A DNA stretch of 64,000 bases from an uncultured Acidimicrobiales bacterium (GCA_951813325.1 OX638350.1:2213954-2277953); one strand, 5' to 3'; shown: positions 53,716-63,321, numbered from the stretch's first letter. Numbers and translations: made by a program. The notes: generated by a model from the sequence alone, not told the origin.

Positions 53716-55857
53716 ATGGAACCAAATCGACTTTTCATGCGTTGCTTTCGTGATTGCTGGGGGGTGTCTCGGATGAAGGCAGCAGAAATGAAGGCGGCCA
53801 TTGGGAAGCATTGCGATCGCACTCCAAGAATTGGAGGGGGTCGACTCAGCTCGTGGACGGCGGCGCCGACAATCGCGGTTTTTGTTGCTGCCGCTGTGAT
53901 CTGCGGCCTGTTCGTTGCCGATTTAGGCGAGGCTGCCGCTCAAGATTCGTCCGCCAATGGAGTCGCGAGGGAAGACGTCCAGATCCGCGACAACCTCATC
54001 GCAGACCAAGAATCGCTGCTCAACGCGTACCGCTGCCTGTTCAACGTCGACACCCAGGTGGTCCCCGGCGGCTGCATCGAAGGAAGACCCTCCCGGGGCA
54101 GAGCCAATCCAGGCTCATTCTCGGGCACTCCAAACCAGCAAGGCATCGCGATCCGCGACTTGCTGATAGACACCCAGGAATCGCTGCTCAACGCGTACCG
54201 CTGCATGTTCGACATCGACACCCAGGTGGTTCCCGGCGGCTGCCATAGCGGAATGCCGGCCCAATCCGAACCAGAGCCTGAAACTGACACCACCACTGGC
54301 ACGGCTGCCCCCCAAGACGACCCCACCACACCACCAGTGGAAGTCAGCTTCAGTTCCGCCGCTTACACAGTCGCAGAGGGCGCCACCGCCTGGGTGGGAG
54401 TGGAGCTCGACAGAGCACCCAACCGCACTGTCGTCATCCCGCTCACCACCACATTCCACGGCGGCGCCACACCGGCTGACTTCGACACGCTGCCGGGGTT
54501 TGTAACGTTCGCAGCCGACGAAACCATCCAAGCCGTGTCGTTCACCGTCACCGACGACCAACAAAGCGATCCAGGCGAATCAATCAAGCTCGCCATTGGC
54601 CAAACCCTACCCGACAAAGTCACTACCGATGCACCCGGCCAAACCATCATCAATATCGCTGACACTGGTGTTCCGACCCCTGCTCGATCAGTGATTGACG
54701 TGAGTGTGTTCTACTGCGCATCTGAGAGTCGGGGCTACAATCAGGCCGATTTAATTTATGAAACCGACTTGATGAATGAAATAGTCGGTGAGTTTTATGC
54801 GAGGGAGTCGTCAGGACTCTCGACTTTGAGATTCTTACCCAGCGGCATCGTCACACCCGATCTTGATTGGAACAATTCAACCATCGCCGGCGAAATAGGG
54901 GAAAGGTTGTGGGATCCGAACCATACGGGTATACGCGAGTGCTTTTACGACGCCCAACTACCAGGTGATTACCAACAATTTCTGTTTCTGGTAGACATGA
55001 TTCCAGGCAAGCAGGGTGCCTTTGGATCGCCATATTTCTACGTTCCAAATTTGAGAGAAAGTGTGGGTATGGCCGTGGTATCGACTGTGGAATCACAATA
55101 TGAAAGCTCGTATTTTTGCAGTAACGACGGTGATATCCCACATCGGATACGAGAACAGCCTGGCAATATTCTACCTAACCTCCAATCAAGTTATGGTTAT
55201 ATTGCTTCCTACATAAGCTGTCGATATATAATTTACTGGAACTACTTATTCGTGATCGGTCACGAGCTTGGACATTCGGTGTATGATCTTCGCCACCCTC
55301 CGGGCTGCTCGATTATGGGCAGAGGATACACAAGAAACGACAAGTGCCCGACTATCCACTTGGACAAGGCAATGCAGTTTTCGAATATATTCAATGGACT
55401 CTACGTCGATTGCGTTGACCGCGAGGCATTGGGCTGGCCCGTCGTGCGAGAGGAATGCTCATCGCCTCCCCCACCTGTCAATATCAGCTTTGAATTAAGC
55501 ACTTACGCCGTCGAAGAGGGAACGTCTGCGCAGGTTACCGTGGAACTAGACACCGTCCCGTTCCGCACCCTGACCATCCCGCTGACCTACACCTTCCAGG
55601 GTGGGGCGACAGCCTCCGATGTGGGAACACTGCCAGCCAGTGTCACTTTCGGCCCCAACGAGACCACCAAAACCATAGCCATCCCAGTCAACGATGACAG
55701 CGACGACGAATTCGGCGAGGGAGTTGAGGTCTCATTCGGAACTCCCCTTCCCGCCGATGTCTCCCTCGAGTGGTCGGGTGCCCCTGTCCAAACCACCGTC
55801 AGCTTCTCCGACGCTGCCCCTCCAACCGTCCAGGTCAGCTTCGCATCAGCCACCTAA
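53716..55857 (+). CDS. Secreted metzincin-like metallopeptidase with Calx-beta domains, 3' end truncated
   Basis: 713 residues from the ATG at 53716, which has GGAGGAAGGC before it. A signal or membrane segment lies near 50-70. Two ~33-residue repeats follow (QESLLNAYRCLFNVDTQVVP and QESLLNAYRCMFDIDTQVVP). Then a Calx-beta domain (VSFSSAAYTVAEGATAWVGV), a peptidase domain with HELGHSVYDLRH and a Met-turn-like CSIMG, a second Calx-beta domain, and the start of a third that is cut by TAA at 55855. The third histidine is one residue further than in HExxHxxGxxH metzincins. The peptidase part is visibly AT-richer than the flanks. Confidence 0.75.
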   Translation: MEPNRLFMRCFRDCWGVSRMKAAEMKAAIGKHCDRTPRIGGGRLSSWTAAPTIAVFVAAAVICGLFVADLGEAAAQDSSANGVAREDVQIRDNLIADQESLLNAYRCLFNVDTQVVPGGCIEGRPSRGRANPGSFSGTPNQQGIAIRDLLIDTQESLLNAYRCMFDIDTQVVPGGCHSGMPAQSEPEPETDTTTGTAAPQDDPTTPPVEVSFSSAAYTVAEGATAWVGVELDRAPNRTVVIPLTTTFHGGATPADFDTLPGFVTFAADETIQAVSFTVTDDQQSDPGESIKLAIGQTLPDKVTTDAPGQTIINIADTGVPTPARSVIDVSVFYCASESRGYNQADLIYETDLMNEIVGEFYARESSGLSTLRFLPSGIVTPDLDWNNSTIAGEIGERLWDPNHTGIRECFYDAQLPGDYQQFLFLVDMIPGKQGAFGSPYFYVPNLRESVGMAVVSTVESQYESSYFCSNDGDIPHRIREQPGNILPNLQSSYGYIASYISCRYIIYWNYLFVIGHELGHSVYDLRHPPGCSIMGRGYTRNDKCPTIHLDKAMQFSNIFNGLYVDCVDREALGWPVVREECSSPPPPVNISFELSTYAVEEGTSAQVTVELDTVPFRTLTIPLTYTFQGGATASDVGTLPASVTFGPNETTKTIAIPVNDDSDDEFGEGVEVSFGTPLPADVSLEWSGAPVQTTVSFSDAAPPTVQVSFASAT

Positions 55858-55920
55858 GCCGCTGACAAGAGTGCCTACTCGCCGATCACCGTGCAACTCG
55901 ACACTGCACACCCGGACGCA
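55858..55920 (+). pseudogene. Orphaned continuation of the third Calx-beta domain
   Basis: In frame after the TAA the DNA still reads AADKSAYSPITVQLDTAHPD, the expected next strands of a Calx-beta domain, before running into the IS3 end at 55921. So the peptidase gene was longer and has been truncated by a nonsense change and an insertion or deletion. Confidence 0.6.
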
Positions 55921-55995
55921 CCTGAGGTTCCCCCCTTTTTGTGGAGGCATGCTCTATGAGGAGGAGCTGTGTCTAGTCCGCGAAGAGGGTTCGAC
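55921..55995 (+). mobile_element. Second copy of the IS3-family left end (75 bp)
   Basis: 55921-55995 repeats 53182-53256 almost base for base: the terminal TGAGGTTCCCCCC, the spacer and the first codons of orfA up to GTTCGAC. It then switches abruptly to the 3' end of the paralogue array. The rest of the element is gone. The two copies are in direct orientation and bracket the truncated peptidase gene. Confidence 0.8.
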
Positions 55996-57174
55996 AAAAT
56001 CGAGCCCAGACCGCCCAGAACGCCGAAACCGCCACCCCAGTACAACAACCAATAACAACCCCGCAAAAACCCAAACCCAAGCCCAAGAAAAACCACCAGA
56101 ACCCGCACATTGTTCATTACCGGCATAGTCTATGTATGAGTGTACCCAGAGATCACTGCACACCTCTCCATCACCCATACCTGTATAAGCGGATATGCGC
56201 CCGCTTTGGTGCACTTCGGCTCCGCCGAACACGTGTGATCCGCCCCATACTTTTGCCTGTCCGTGGACTACGGCATCGCCGAACACAGCAGTAGGCCGAT
56301 ACGGAGCTATCAATACAGTATCATCCCATTCATCTTGTAGTGGCGGAGCAACGGTCCCCAACAACTCGTCAACTGCTTCCTCAACCGAACTCAAACTCCG
56401 AGTCCACGTCACAACAACTGGAACACCTGGGGTGCTTTCGTCAGGTACTGTAACTCGTGAGTTTGTCCACAGTTTGCGGGCGAGGTCGTTGTTGTCGAAT
56501 ACGGGGCTGTAGAGGGCATTACCGTCGGCGTCTTCTCCGTTCCAGTGCTGCGAGTGGGACGAGTCGAACACCATGGCCTGGCCGCGCACTTGTGCCCGTC
56601 CGTAGATCCGCGCCGAGTCGAACACCTGCGCCTCGCCGCCCACCTCAGCGCTGCCGGACACCTCAGCATTGCCGAACACCGCCGCGTTTCCGGACACCAA
56701 CGCGTCGTCCGACACTGCGGCGTCGTCGAACACCCGGGCGTTGCCGCCGACCCACGCGGCGCCCTCGTGGGCGAGGTTGCGCCCGGTTTGTATCCAGCCG
56801 CCCACATCGCCGCGCTTGGCCCTCAGTACTTTCCCTCCGTCGGGCAGCTCCGCAACCACGTCGCGCAGCGCCACAACCCGGCACAGCCCGGCCCGGCCGC
56901 CGTGAACACACCCCACACCGCCCCCCGCAACCCCGCCGTCTGAGATCGGGGCGGCCACGCTGCGGGCCACATCGACGCAGTACTTCGCGTCCGCAACACC
57001 GTCGGGGACCACACACGACTCCGGCACAGCCCCGCCCGACCCGCCCGACCCGCAACCCCCCAACACCAACCCCACAACCACCACCACCGCAATCCAGCCG
57101 CTGCTCGGCCCCTGCCGATCTGGCCGCCCCGCGAAGCCCCGGACCGCGCTAAGCACGGCCAGCGGCTTTGCCAT
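55954..57174 (-). CDS. Array paralogue 1: lipoprotein-like beta-helix protein, C-terminus altered by IS end
   Basis: 406 residues from the ATG at 57174. The layout is that of its sister genes: hydrophobic segment ending in the lipobox-like LVLGGC, a Cys-containing region (VPESCVVPDGVADAKYCVDV), hexapeptide repeats of the type AxVxG (NARVFDDAAVSDDALVSGNA), a variable block (~235-290), a second hexapeptide stretch (YRPTAVFGDAVVHGQAKVWG), then CAGSGGFSW, a membrane segment and FRRSGRSGL. The usual GLGFG stop is replaced by DFVEPSSRTRHSSSS, read from the antisense of the IS3 end. Confidence 0.75.
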   Translation of the reverse strand: MAKPLAVLSAVRGFAGRPDRQGPSSGWIAVVVVVGLVLGGCGSGGSGGAVPESCVVPDGVADAKYCVDVARSVAAPISDGGVAGGGVGCVHGGRAGLCRVVALRDVVAELPDGGKVLRAKRGDVGGWIQTGRNLAHEGAAWVGGNARVFDDAAVSDDALVSGNAAVFGNAEVSGSAEVGGEAQVFDSARIYGRAQVRGQAMVFDSSHSQHWNGEDADGNALYSPVFDNNDLARKLWTNSRVTVPDESTPGVPVVVTWTRSLSSVEEAVDELLGTVAPPLQDEWDDTVLIAPYRPTAVFGDAVVHGQAKVWGGSHVFGGAEVHQSGRISAYTGMGDGEVCSDLWVHSYIDYAGNEQCAGSGGFSWAWVWVFAGLLLVVVLGWRFRRSGRSGLDFVEPSSRTRHSSSS

Positions 57175-57202
57175 AGGCAGTTACCACCTCACCCCGCGGC
57201 CA

Positions 57203-58405
57203 TCAACCAAAGCCGAGCCCAGAACGCCGAAACCGCCACCCCGCCACAACAACCAACAACAACCCCACAAAAACCCAAACCCAAACCCAAGAAAAACCAC
57301 CAGAACCCGCACACTTTGCAAAACCAACATAAGCTCCAAGTGAGTGCACCCAGAGATCACCGCACACGTCTCCGCCGCCCATATTCGTTTGGCCAGATAT
57401 GCGCCCGTCCTGGTGAACCCTGGCTAGGCCGAACACGTGTGACCCGCCCCACACTTTTGCCCGCCCGTAGACAACAGCATCGCCGTACACAGCAGTAGGC
57501 CGATACGAAGTCGCTAGAACGTCGTCACCCCACTCGTTTTGGAATTGCGGATCAACTATTTCCAACAACTCGTCAACTGCTTCCTCAATTCTACTCAGAC
57601 TCCTATGCCACTGCACAGTAGCTTGAACACCTGGGTTATTCTCATAAGGTACTGTGACTCGTGAGTCTGTCCAGAGTTTGCGGGCGGGGTCGTCGTTGTC
57701 GAACACGGGGCTGTAGAGGATATTGCCGTCGGGGTCTTCTCCGTTCCAGTGCTGCGAGTGGGACGAGTCGAACACCATTGCCTGGCCGCCCAGTTGTGCC
57801 CGGTCGTAGATCCGCGCCGCGTCGAACACCTGTGCCTCGCCGCCCACCTCAGCGCTGCCATAGACCTCGGCGCCGCCGAACACCGCCGCGTTGCCGTCTA
57901 CTACTGCGTCGCCGGACACTGCGGCGGCGCCGAACACCCGGGCGTCGCCGCCGACCCACGCGGCGCCTTCGTGGGCGAGGTTGCGCCCGGTTTGTATCCA
58001 GCCGCCCACATCGCCCCGCTCGGCCCTCACTACCTCCCCTCCGTCGGGCAGCTCCGCAACCACGTCGCGCAGCGCCACAATCCGGCACAGCCCCGCCCGG
58101 CCGCCGTGAACACACCCGACACCGCCCCCCGCAACCCCGCCGTCTGAGATCGGGGCGGCCACGCTGCGGGCCACATCGACGCAGTACTTCGCATCCACAA
58201 CACCGTCGGGCACCACACACGACTCCGGCACAGCCCCGCCCGAACCACCCGACCCGCACCCCCCCAACACCAAACCCACAACCACCACCGCCAAAACCGG
58301 CCCAAAGCCCGGCCCCCGCCGAAAACAGCCCCCGCCGCCCGGCCGCCCCGCCCAACAGCCCGCGAAGCCCCGGACCGCGCTAAGCACGGCCAGGGGCTTT
58401 GCCAT
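57203..58405 (-). CDS. Array paralogue 2: lipoprotein-like beta-helix membrane protein
   Basis: 400 residues from the ATG at 58405 (MAKPLAVLSAVRGFAG); a GTG 18 nt upstream is also possible. It has the longest signal region of the set (Gly/Arg-rich) before VLAVVVVGLVLGGC. The hexapeptide stretch GDARVFGAAAVSGDAVVDGN, then AAVFGGAEVYGSAEV, suggests a left-handed parallel beta-helix. Variable block: YENNPGVQATVQWHRSLSRI, then EEAVDELLEIVDPQFQNEWG. The tail CAGSGGFSW plus a membrane segment plus WRFRRSGLGFG is intact. No known family function. Confidence 0.75.
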   Translation of the reverse strand: MAKPLAVLSAVRGFAGCWAGRPGGGGCFRRGPGFGPVLAVVVVGLVLGGCGSGGSGGAVPESCVVPDGVVDAKYCVDVARSVAAPISDGGVAGGGVGCVHGGRAGLCRIVALRDVVAELPDGGEVVRAERGDVGGWIQTGRNLAHEGAAWVGGDARVFGAAAVSGDAVVDGNAAVFGGAEVYGSAEVGGEAQVFDAARIYDRAQLGGQAMVFDSSHSQHWNGEDPDGNILYSPVFDNDDPARKLWTDSRVTVPYENNPGVQATVQWHRSLSRIEEAVDELLEIVDPQFQNEWGDDVLATSYRPTAVYGDAVVYGRAKVWGGSHVFGLARVHQDGRISGQTNMGGGDVCGDLWVHSLGAYVGFAKCAGSGGFSWVWVWVFVGLLLVVVAGWRFRRSGLGFG

Positions 58406-58432
58406 AGGCAGTTGCCACCTCACCCGCGGCCA

Positions 58433-59632
58433 TCAACCAAAGCCGAGCCCAGACCGCCCAGAACGCCGAAACCGCCACCCCACCACCACAACCAACACCA
58501 ACCCCGCAAGAACCCAAACCCAAACCCAAGAAAAACCGCCAGAACCCGCACACTTTACAAAACCGCCATAACCTAGGGATGAGTGTAACCATGCATCACT
58601 GCACACTCTTCCGCCGCCCAATATTGTTTGGCCGGAGATTCGCCCGTCCTGGTGAACCCTGGCTGGGCCGAACACGTATGACCCGCCCCACACTCTCGCC
58701 CGCCCATAGACAACAGCATCGCCGTACACAGCAGTAGGCCGATACGGGGCTGCCGAAACGTCGTCATCCCACTCGTCCCGGCTCGCCGGAACAAGCATCT
58801 CCAACTCCGACAACCTGAGTGAATCCTCAAGGCTGCTCAAAGGCCGAACCCACGTCCAAGTGATGTTAGTACCTGGGCCATACTCGTAAGGTATCGAGAC
58901 CAGGGAGTTTGTCCACAGTACGCGGGCGGGGTCGTCGTCTTCGAACACGGGCCGGTAAAGGGAATTGCCGTCGGTGTCTTCTCCGTTCCAGTGCTGCGAG
59001 TGGGACGAGTCGAACACCATGGCCTGGCCGCTTACTTGTGCCCGTCCGTAGATCCGCGCCGAGTCGAACACCTGCGCCTTGCCGCCCACCACAGCGGTGC
59101 CATAGACCTCAGCGCTGCCGAACACCGCCGCGTTTCCGGACACCAACGCGTCGCCCGACACTGCGGCGTTGCCGAACACCCGGGCGTCGCCGCCGACCCA
59201 CGCGCCGCCCTCGTGGGCGAGGTTGTGTCCGGCTTGTATCCAGCCGCCCACATCGCCCCGCTTGGCCCTCACTACTTCCCCACCGTCGGGCAGCTCCGCA
59301 ACCACGTCGCGCAGCGCCACAACCCGGCACAGCCCCGACCGGCCCCCGTGAACACACCCCACACCGCCCCCCACAACCCCGCCGCCTGATACCGGAGCGG
59401 CCACGCTGCGGGCCGCATCGACGCAGTACTTCGCATCCACAACACCCTCGGGCACCACACACGACTCCGGCACAACCCCACCCGAACCGCCCGACCCGCA
59501 ACCCCCCAACACCAACCCCACAACCACCACCGTCAAAACCCGGCCGCCACCCGGCCACCGCCGAACCGGAACCCCCGCCCAACAGCCCGCGAAGCCCCGG
59601 ACCGCGCTACGCACGACCAGCGGCTTTGCCAT
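58433..59632 (-). CDS. Array paralogue 3: lipoprotein-like beta-helix membrane protein
   Basis: 399 residues. Constant parts are as in copy 2. The variable block reads YEYGPGTNITWTWVRPLSSL followed by EDSLRLSELEMLVPASRDEW; the second half is shared almost exactly with copy 7 while the first half is unique. RVCSDAWLHSSLGYGGF near the C-terminus is shared with copy 6. A 17-codon ORF (MAAGEVATAYGKAPGRA) overlaps its stop (TGATG) and runs into the start of copy 2. Confidence 0.75.
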   Translation of the reverse strand: MAKPLVVRSAVRGFAGCWAGVPVRRWPGGGRVLTVVVVGLVLGGCGSGGSGGVVPESCVVPEGVVDAKYCVDAARSVAAPVSGGGVVGGGVGCVHGGRSGLCRVVALRDVVAELPDGGEVVRAKRGDVGGWIQAGHNLAHEGGAWVGGDARVFGNAAVSGDALVSGNAAVFGSAEVYGTAVVGGKAQVFDSARIYGRAQVSGQAMVFDSSHSQHWNGEDTDGNSLYRPVFEDDDPARVLWTNSLVSIPYEYGPGTNITWTWVRPLSSLEDSLRLSELEMLVPASRDEWDDDVSAAPYRPTAVYGDAVVYGRARVWGGSYVFGPARVHQDGRISGQTILGGGRVCSDAWLHSSLGYGGFVKCAGSGGFSWVWVWVLAGLVLVVVVGWRFRRSGRSGLGFG

Positions 59633-59659
59633 AGGCAGTTGCCACCTCACCCGCGGCCA

Positions 59660-60865
59660 TCAACCAAAGCCGAGCCCAGACCGCCTAGAACGCCGAAACC
59701 ACCACCCCGCCACAACTACCAGCAACAACCCCGCAAGAACCCAAACCCAAACCCAAACAAAACCGCCAGAACCCGCACACCCTCCACTGCCAACATAAGC
59801 TTGGACTGAGTGCACCCAGAGATCACCGCACACGTCTCCGCCACCCATATTCGTTTGGCCAGATATGCGCCCGTCCTGGTGAACCCTGGCTGGGCCGAAC
59901 ACGTATGACCCGCCCCACACCCTCGCCTGGCCATAGACAACAGCATCGCCGAACACAGCAGTAGGCCGATACTTAGTTATGCGAATGTCGTCATCCCACT
60001 TGTCTTGGATTTGCAGATCAACGGTTTCCAACAAATCGTCAAGTGCTTCCTCAACTGAACTCAAAGGCAGAGTCCACTGCACAGGAACTTGAACACCTGG
60101 GTTATTCTTATAAGGTATCGTGACTAGTGAGTTTGTCCAGAGTTTGCGGGCGAGGTCGACGTTGTCGAACACAGGCCGTTTGAGGACATTGCTGTCGGCG
60201 CTTTCTCCGGTCAAGTGCTGCGAGTGGGACGAGTCGAACACCATTGCCTGGCCGCCCACTTGTGCCCGCTCGTAGATCCGCGCCGAGTCGAACACCTGCG
60301 CCTCGCCGCCCACCACAGCGGTGCCATAGACCTCAGCGTCGCCGAACACCGCCGAATTTCCGGACACCAACGCGTCGCCGGACACCGCGGCGCCGCCGAA
60401 CACCCGGGCGTCGCCGCCGACCCACGCGGCGCCCTCGTGGGCGAGGTTGCGCCCGGTTTGTATCCAGCCGCCCACATCGCCCCGCTTGGCCCTCAGTACT
60501 TCCCCTCCGTCGGGCAGCTCCGCAACCACGTCGTGCAGCGCCACAACCCGGCACAGCCCCGCCCGGCCCCCGTGAACACACCCCACACCGCCCCCCGCAA
60601 CCCCGGCCCCGCCGTCTGATACCGGCGCGGCCACGCTGCGGGCCACATCGACGCAGTACTTCGCGTCCGCAACACCGTCGGGGACCACACACGACTCCGG
60701 CACAGCCCCGCCCGACCCGCCCGACCCGCAACCCCCCAACACCAACCCCACAACCACCACCACCGCCAAAACCCGGCCGCCACCCAGCCACCGCCGAACC
60801 GGCACCCCCGCCCAACAGCCCGCGAAGCCCCGGACCGCGCTACGCACGGCCAGCGGCCTTGCCAT
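59660..60865 (-). CDS. Array paralogue 4: lipoprotein-like beta-helix membrane protein
   Basis: 401 residues, beginning MARPLAVRSAVRGFAG. It has an extra GAG insertion in the VSDGGAGVAGGGVGCVHGG segment, shared in form with copy 6. The variable block is YKNNPGVQVPVQWTLPLSSV then EEALDDLLETVDLQIQDKWD; the conserved flank is also altered here (HSQHLTGESADSNVLKRPVF). The tail VWVWVWVLAGLL plus FRRSRRSGLGFG is intact. Confidence 0.75.
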   Translation of the reverse strand: MARPLAVRSAVRGFAGCWAGVPVRRWLGGGRVLAVVVVVGLVLGGCGSGGSGGAVPESCVVPDGVADAKYCVDVARSVAAPVSDGGAGVAGGGVGCVHGGRAGLCRVVALHDVVAELPDGGEVLRAKRGDVGGWIQTGRNLAHEGAAWVGGDARVFGGAAVSGDALVSGNSAVFGDAEVYGTAVVGGEAQVFDSARIYERAQVGGQAMVFDSSHSQHLTGESADSNVLKRPVFDNVDLARKLWTNSLVTIPYKNNPGVQVPVQWTLPLSSVEEALDDLLETVDLQIQDKWDDDIRITKYRPTAVFGDAVVYGQARVWGGSYVFGPARVHQDGRISGQTNMGGGDVCGDLWVHSVQAYVGSGGCAGSGGFVWVWVWVLAGLLLVVVAGWWFRRSRRSGLGFG

Positions 60866-60894
60866 AGGCAGTTGCCACCTTCACCCCGCGGCCA

Positions 60895-62094
60895 TCAACC
60901 AAAGCCGAGCCCAGACCGCCCAGAACGCCGAAACCGCCACCCCGCCACAACAACCAACAACAACCCCCCAAAAACCCAAACCCAAACCCAAGAAAAACCA
61001 CCAGAACCCGCACACGTTTCAGGACCAGCAAATCTTAGGGCTGAGTGCACCCAGAAATCACCGCACACATCTCCGCCGCTCATATTCGTTTGGCCGGACA
61101 CGCGCCCGTCCTGGTGCACTGCGGCTCCGCCGAACACATGTGACCCGCCCCACACTCTCGCCCGCCCGTAGACAACAGCATCGCCGAACACAACAGTAGG
61201 CCGATACGGATATGCAACAACGCCGTCGTCCCACTGTTCCCGACTCGCCGGAACAAGCGTTCCCCACCACTCGCCAACTCTTTTCACAACTCCACTCAAA
61301 GATGAAAACCACTCCATTTCATCTGGAGCACTATGAGAATTTTCGTTGGGCACTAAAACCGGTGTATCCGTCCACAATTTACGCGCGGGATCGTCTTGTT
61401 CGAACACGGGCCCATACGCGGGGTTTCCCTCTGGGCTTTCTCCGTTCCAGTGCTGCGAGTGGGACGAGTCGAACACCATGGCCTGGCCGCGCACTTGTGC
61501 CCGCCCGTAGATCCGCGCCGAGTCGAACACCTGCGCCTCGCCGGACACCTCAGCGGTGCCATAGACCTCAGCGTCGCCGAACACCGCCGCGTTTCCGGAC
61601 ACCAACGCGTCGCCGGACACTGCGGCGCCGCCGAACACCCGAGCGTCGCCGCCGACCCACGCGCCGCCCTCGTGGGCGAGGTTGCGCCCGGTTTGTATCC
61701 AGCCGCCCACATCGCCCCGCTCGGCCCTCACTACCTCCCCTCCGTCGGGCAACTCCGCAACCACGTCGCGCAGCGCCACAACCCGGCACAGCCCCTCCCG
61801 GCCGCCGTGAACACACCCGAAACCGCCTCCCACAACCCCGCCGTCTGAGACCGGCCCGGCCACGCTGCGGGCCACATCGACGCAGTACTTCGCATCAACA
61901 ACACCGTCGGGAACCACACACGACTCCGGCACAACCCCGCCCGAACCACCCGACCCGCAACCCCCCAACACCAAACCCACAACCACCACCACCGCCAAAA
62001 CCCGGCCGCCACCCAGCCACCGCCGAACCGGAACCACCGCCGAACAGCCCGCGAAGCCCCGGACCGCGCTAAGCACGGCCAGCGGCATTGCCAT
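60895..62094 (-). CDS. Array paralogue 5: lipoprotein-like beta-helix membrane protein
   Basis: 399 residues, beginning MAMPLAVLSAVRGFAG. The most divergent variable block of the set: NENSHSAPDEMEWFSSLSGV then VKRVGEWWGTLVPASREQWD. WTDTPV at its start and RVSGQTN after it are shared with copy 6. N-terminal lipobox, hexapeptide repeats and C-terminal CAGSGGFSW/membrane/FRRSGRSGLGFG are intact. Confidence 0.75.
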   Translation of the reverse strand: MAMPLAVLSAVRGFAGCSAVVPVRRWLGGGRVLAVVVVVGLVLGGCGSGGSGGVVPESCVVPDGVVDAKYCVDVARSVAGPVSDGGVVGGGFGCVHGGREGLCRVVALRDVVAELPDGGEVVRAERGDVGGWIQTGRNLAHEGGAWVGGDARVFGGAAVSGDALVSGNAAVFGDAEVYGTAEVSGEAQVFDSARIYGRAQVRGQAMVFDSSHSQHWNGESPEGNPAYGPVFEQDDPARKLWTDTPVLVPNENSHSAPDEMEWFSSLSGVVKRVGEWWGTLVPASREQWDDGVVAYPYRPTVVFGDAVVYGRARVWGGSHVFGGAAVHQDGRVSGQTNMSGGDVCGDFWVHSALRFAGPETCAGSGGFSWVWVWVFGGLLLVVVAGWRFRRSGRSGLGFG

Positions 62095-62121
62095 AGGCAG
62101 TCGCCACCTCACCCGCGGCCA

Positions 62122-63321
62122 TCAACCAAAGCCGAGCCCAGACCGCGCAGAACGCCGAAACCGCCACCCCGCCACCACAACCAACAACAACCCCGCAAAA
62201 ACCCAAACCCAAACCCAAGAAAAACCGCCAGAACCCGCACACCTTACAGAACCGCCATAACCTAGGACTGAGTGTAACCATGCATCACTGCACACTCTTC
62301 CGCCGCCCAAATTCGTTTGGCCGGACACGCGCCCGTCCTGGTGAACTTCGGCTCCGCCGAACACGTGTGATCCGCCCCATACTTTTGCCTGTCCGTAGAC
62401 AACAGCATCGCCGAACACAGCAGTAGGCCGATACGGGGCTGCCGAAATGTCGTCGTCCCACTCGTCCCGACTCGCCGGAACAAGCGTTACCGACAACTCG
62501 ACTGCTTCCTCAATTCTACCCAAATACTCAACCCACTCCATATCAAGTGAAATACCTGGGGAATTCTCATAAGGCGTGAATACGGGTGTGTCTGTCCACA
62601 GTTTGCGGGCGGGGTCGTCGTTGTCGAACACCGACCGGTACACGGGGTTTCCCTCAGCTCCCTCTCCAACCCAATACTGCGAGTGGGACGAGTCGAACAC
62701 CATGGCCTGGCCGTTTACTTGTGCCCGCCCGTGGATCCGCGCCGCGTCGAACACCTGCGCCTCGCCGCCCACCTCAGCGGTGCCATAGACCTCAGCGCTG
62801 CCGAACACCGCCGCGTCGCCCGACACCAACGCGTCGCCCGACACTACTGCGCTGTCGAACACCCGGGCGTTGCCGCTGACCCACGCGCCGCCCTCGTGGG
62901 CGAGGTTGCGCCCGGTTTGTATCCAGCCGCCCACATCGCCCCTCTTGGCCCTCACTACTTCCCCACCGTCGGGCAGCTCCGCAACCACGTCGCGCAGCGC
63001 CACAACCCGGCACAGCCCCGCCCGGCCCCCGTGAACACACCCGACACCGCCCCCCGCAACCCCGGCCCCGCTATCTGATACCGGCGCGGCCACGCTGCGG
63101 GCCACATCGACGCAGTACTTCGCATCAACAACACCCTCGGGAACCACACACGACTCCGGCACAGCCCCGCCCGAACCACCCGACCCGCAACCCCCCAACA
63201 CCAACCCCACAACCACCACCACCGCAACCCAGCCGCTATCCGGCCCCCGCCGAACCGGAACCACCGCCGAACAGCCCGCGAAGCCCCGGACCGCGCTAAG
63301 CACGACCAGCGGCTTTGCCAT
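62122..63321 (-). CDS. Array paralogue 6: lipoprotein-like beta-helix membrane protein
   Basis: 399 residues, beginning MAKPLVVLSAVRGFAG. The block YENSPGISLDMEWVEYLGRI then EEAVELSVTLVPASRDEWDD is four residues shorter than in copy 2. The flank HSQYWVGEGAEGNPVYRSVF is also altered. DDISAAPYRPTAV after the block is shared with copy 3 (DVSAAPYRPTAV), and the signal region (PDSGWVAVVVVV) resembles that of copy 1. Confidence 0.75.
   Translation of the reverse strand: MAKPLVVLSAVRGFAGCSAVVPVRRGPDSGWVAVVVVVGLVLGGCGSGGSGGAVPESCVVPEGVVDAKYCVDVARSVAAPVSDSGAGVAGGGVGCVHGGRAGLCRVVALRDVVAELPDGGEVVRAKRGDVGGWIQTGRNLAHEGGAWVSGNARVFDSAVVSGDALVSGDAAVFGSAEVYGTAEVGGEAQVFDAARIHGRAQVNGQAMVFDSSHSQYWVGEGAEGNPVYRSVFDNDDPARKLWTDTPVFTPYENSPGISLDMEWVEYLGRIEEAVELSVTLVPASRDEWDDDISAAPYRPTAVFGDAVVYGQAKVWGGSHVFGGAEVHQDGRVSGQTNLGGGRVCSDAWLHSVLGYGGSVRCAGSGGFSWVWVWVFAGLLLVVVAGWRFRRSARSGLGFG

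Noticed and set aside
56457-60867. Plus-strand Arg/Pro-rich ORFs repeated through the array (e.g. 56457-57152, 60244-60867)
   Set aside because: They are antisense to the constant hexapeptide-coding region and repeat only because the genes repeat; the minus-strand frames have signal, repeat and membrane features.
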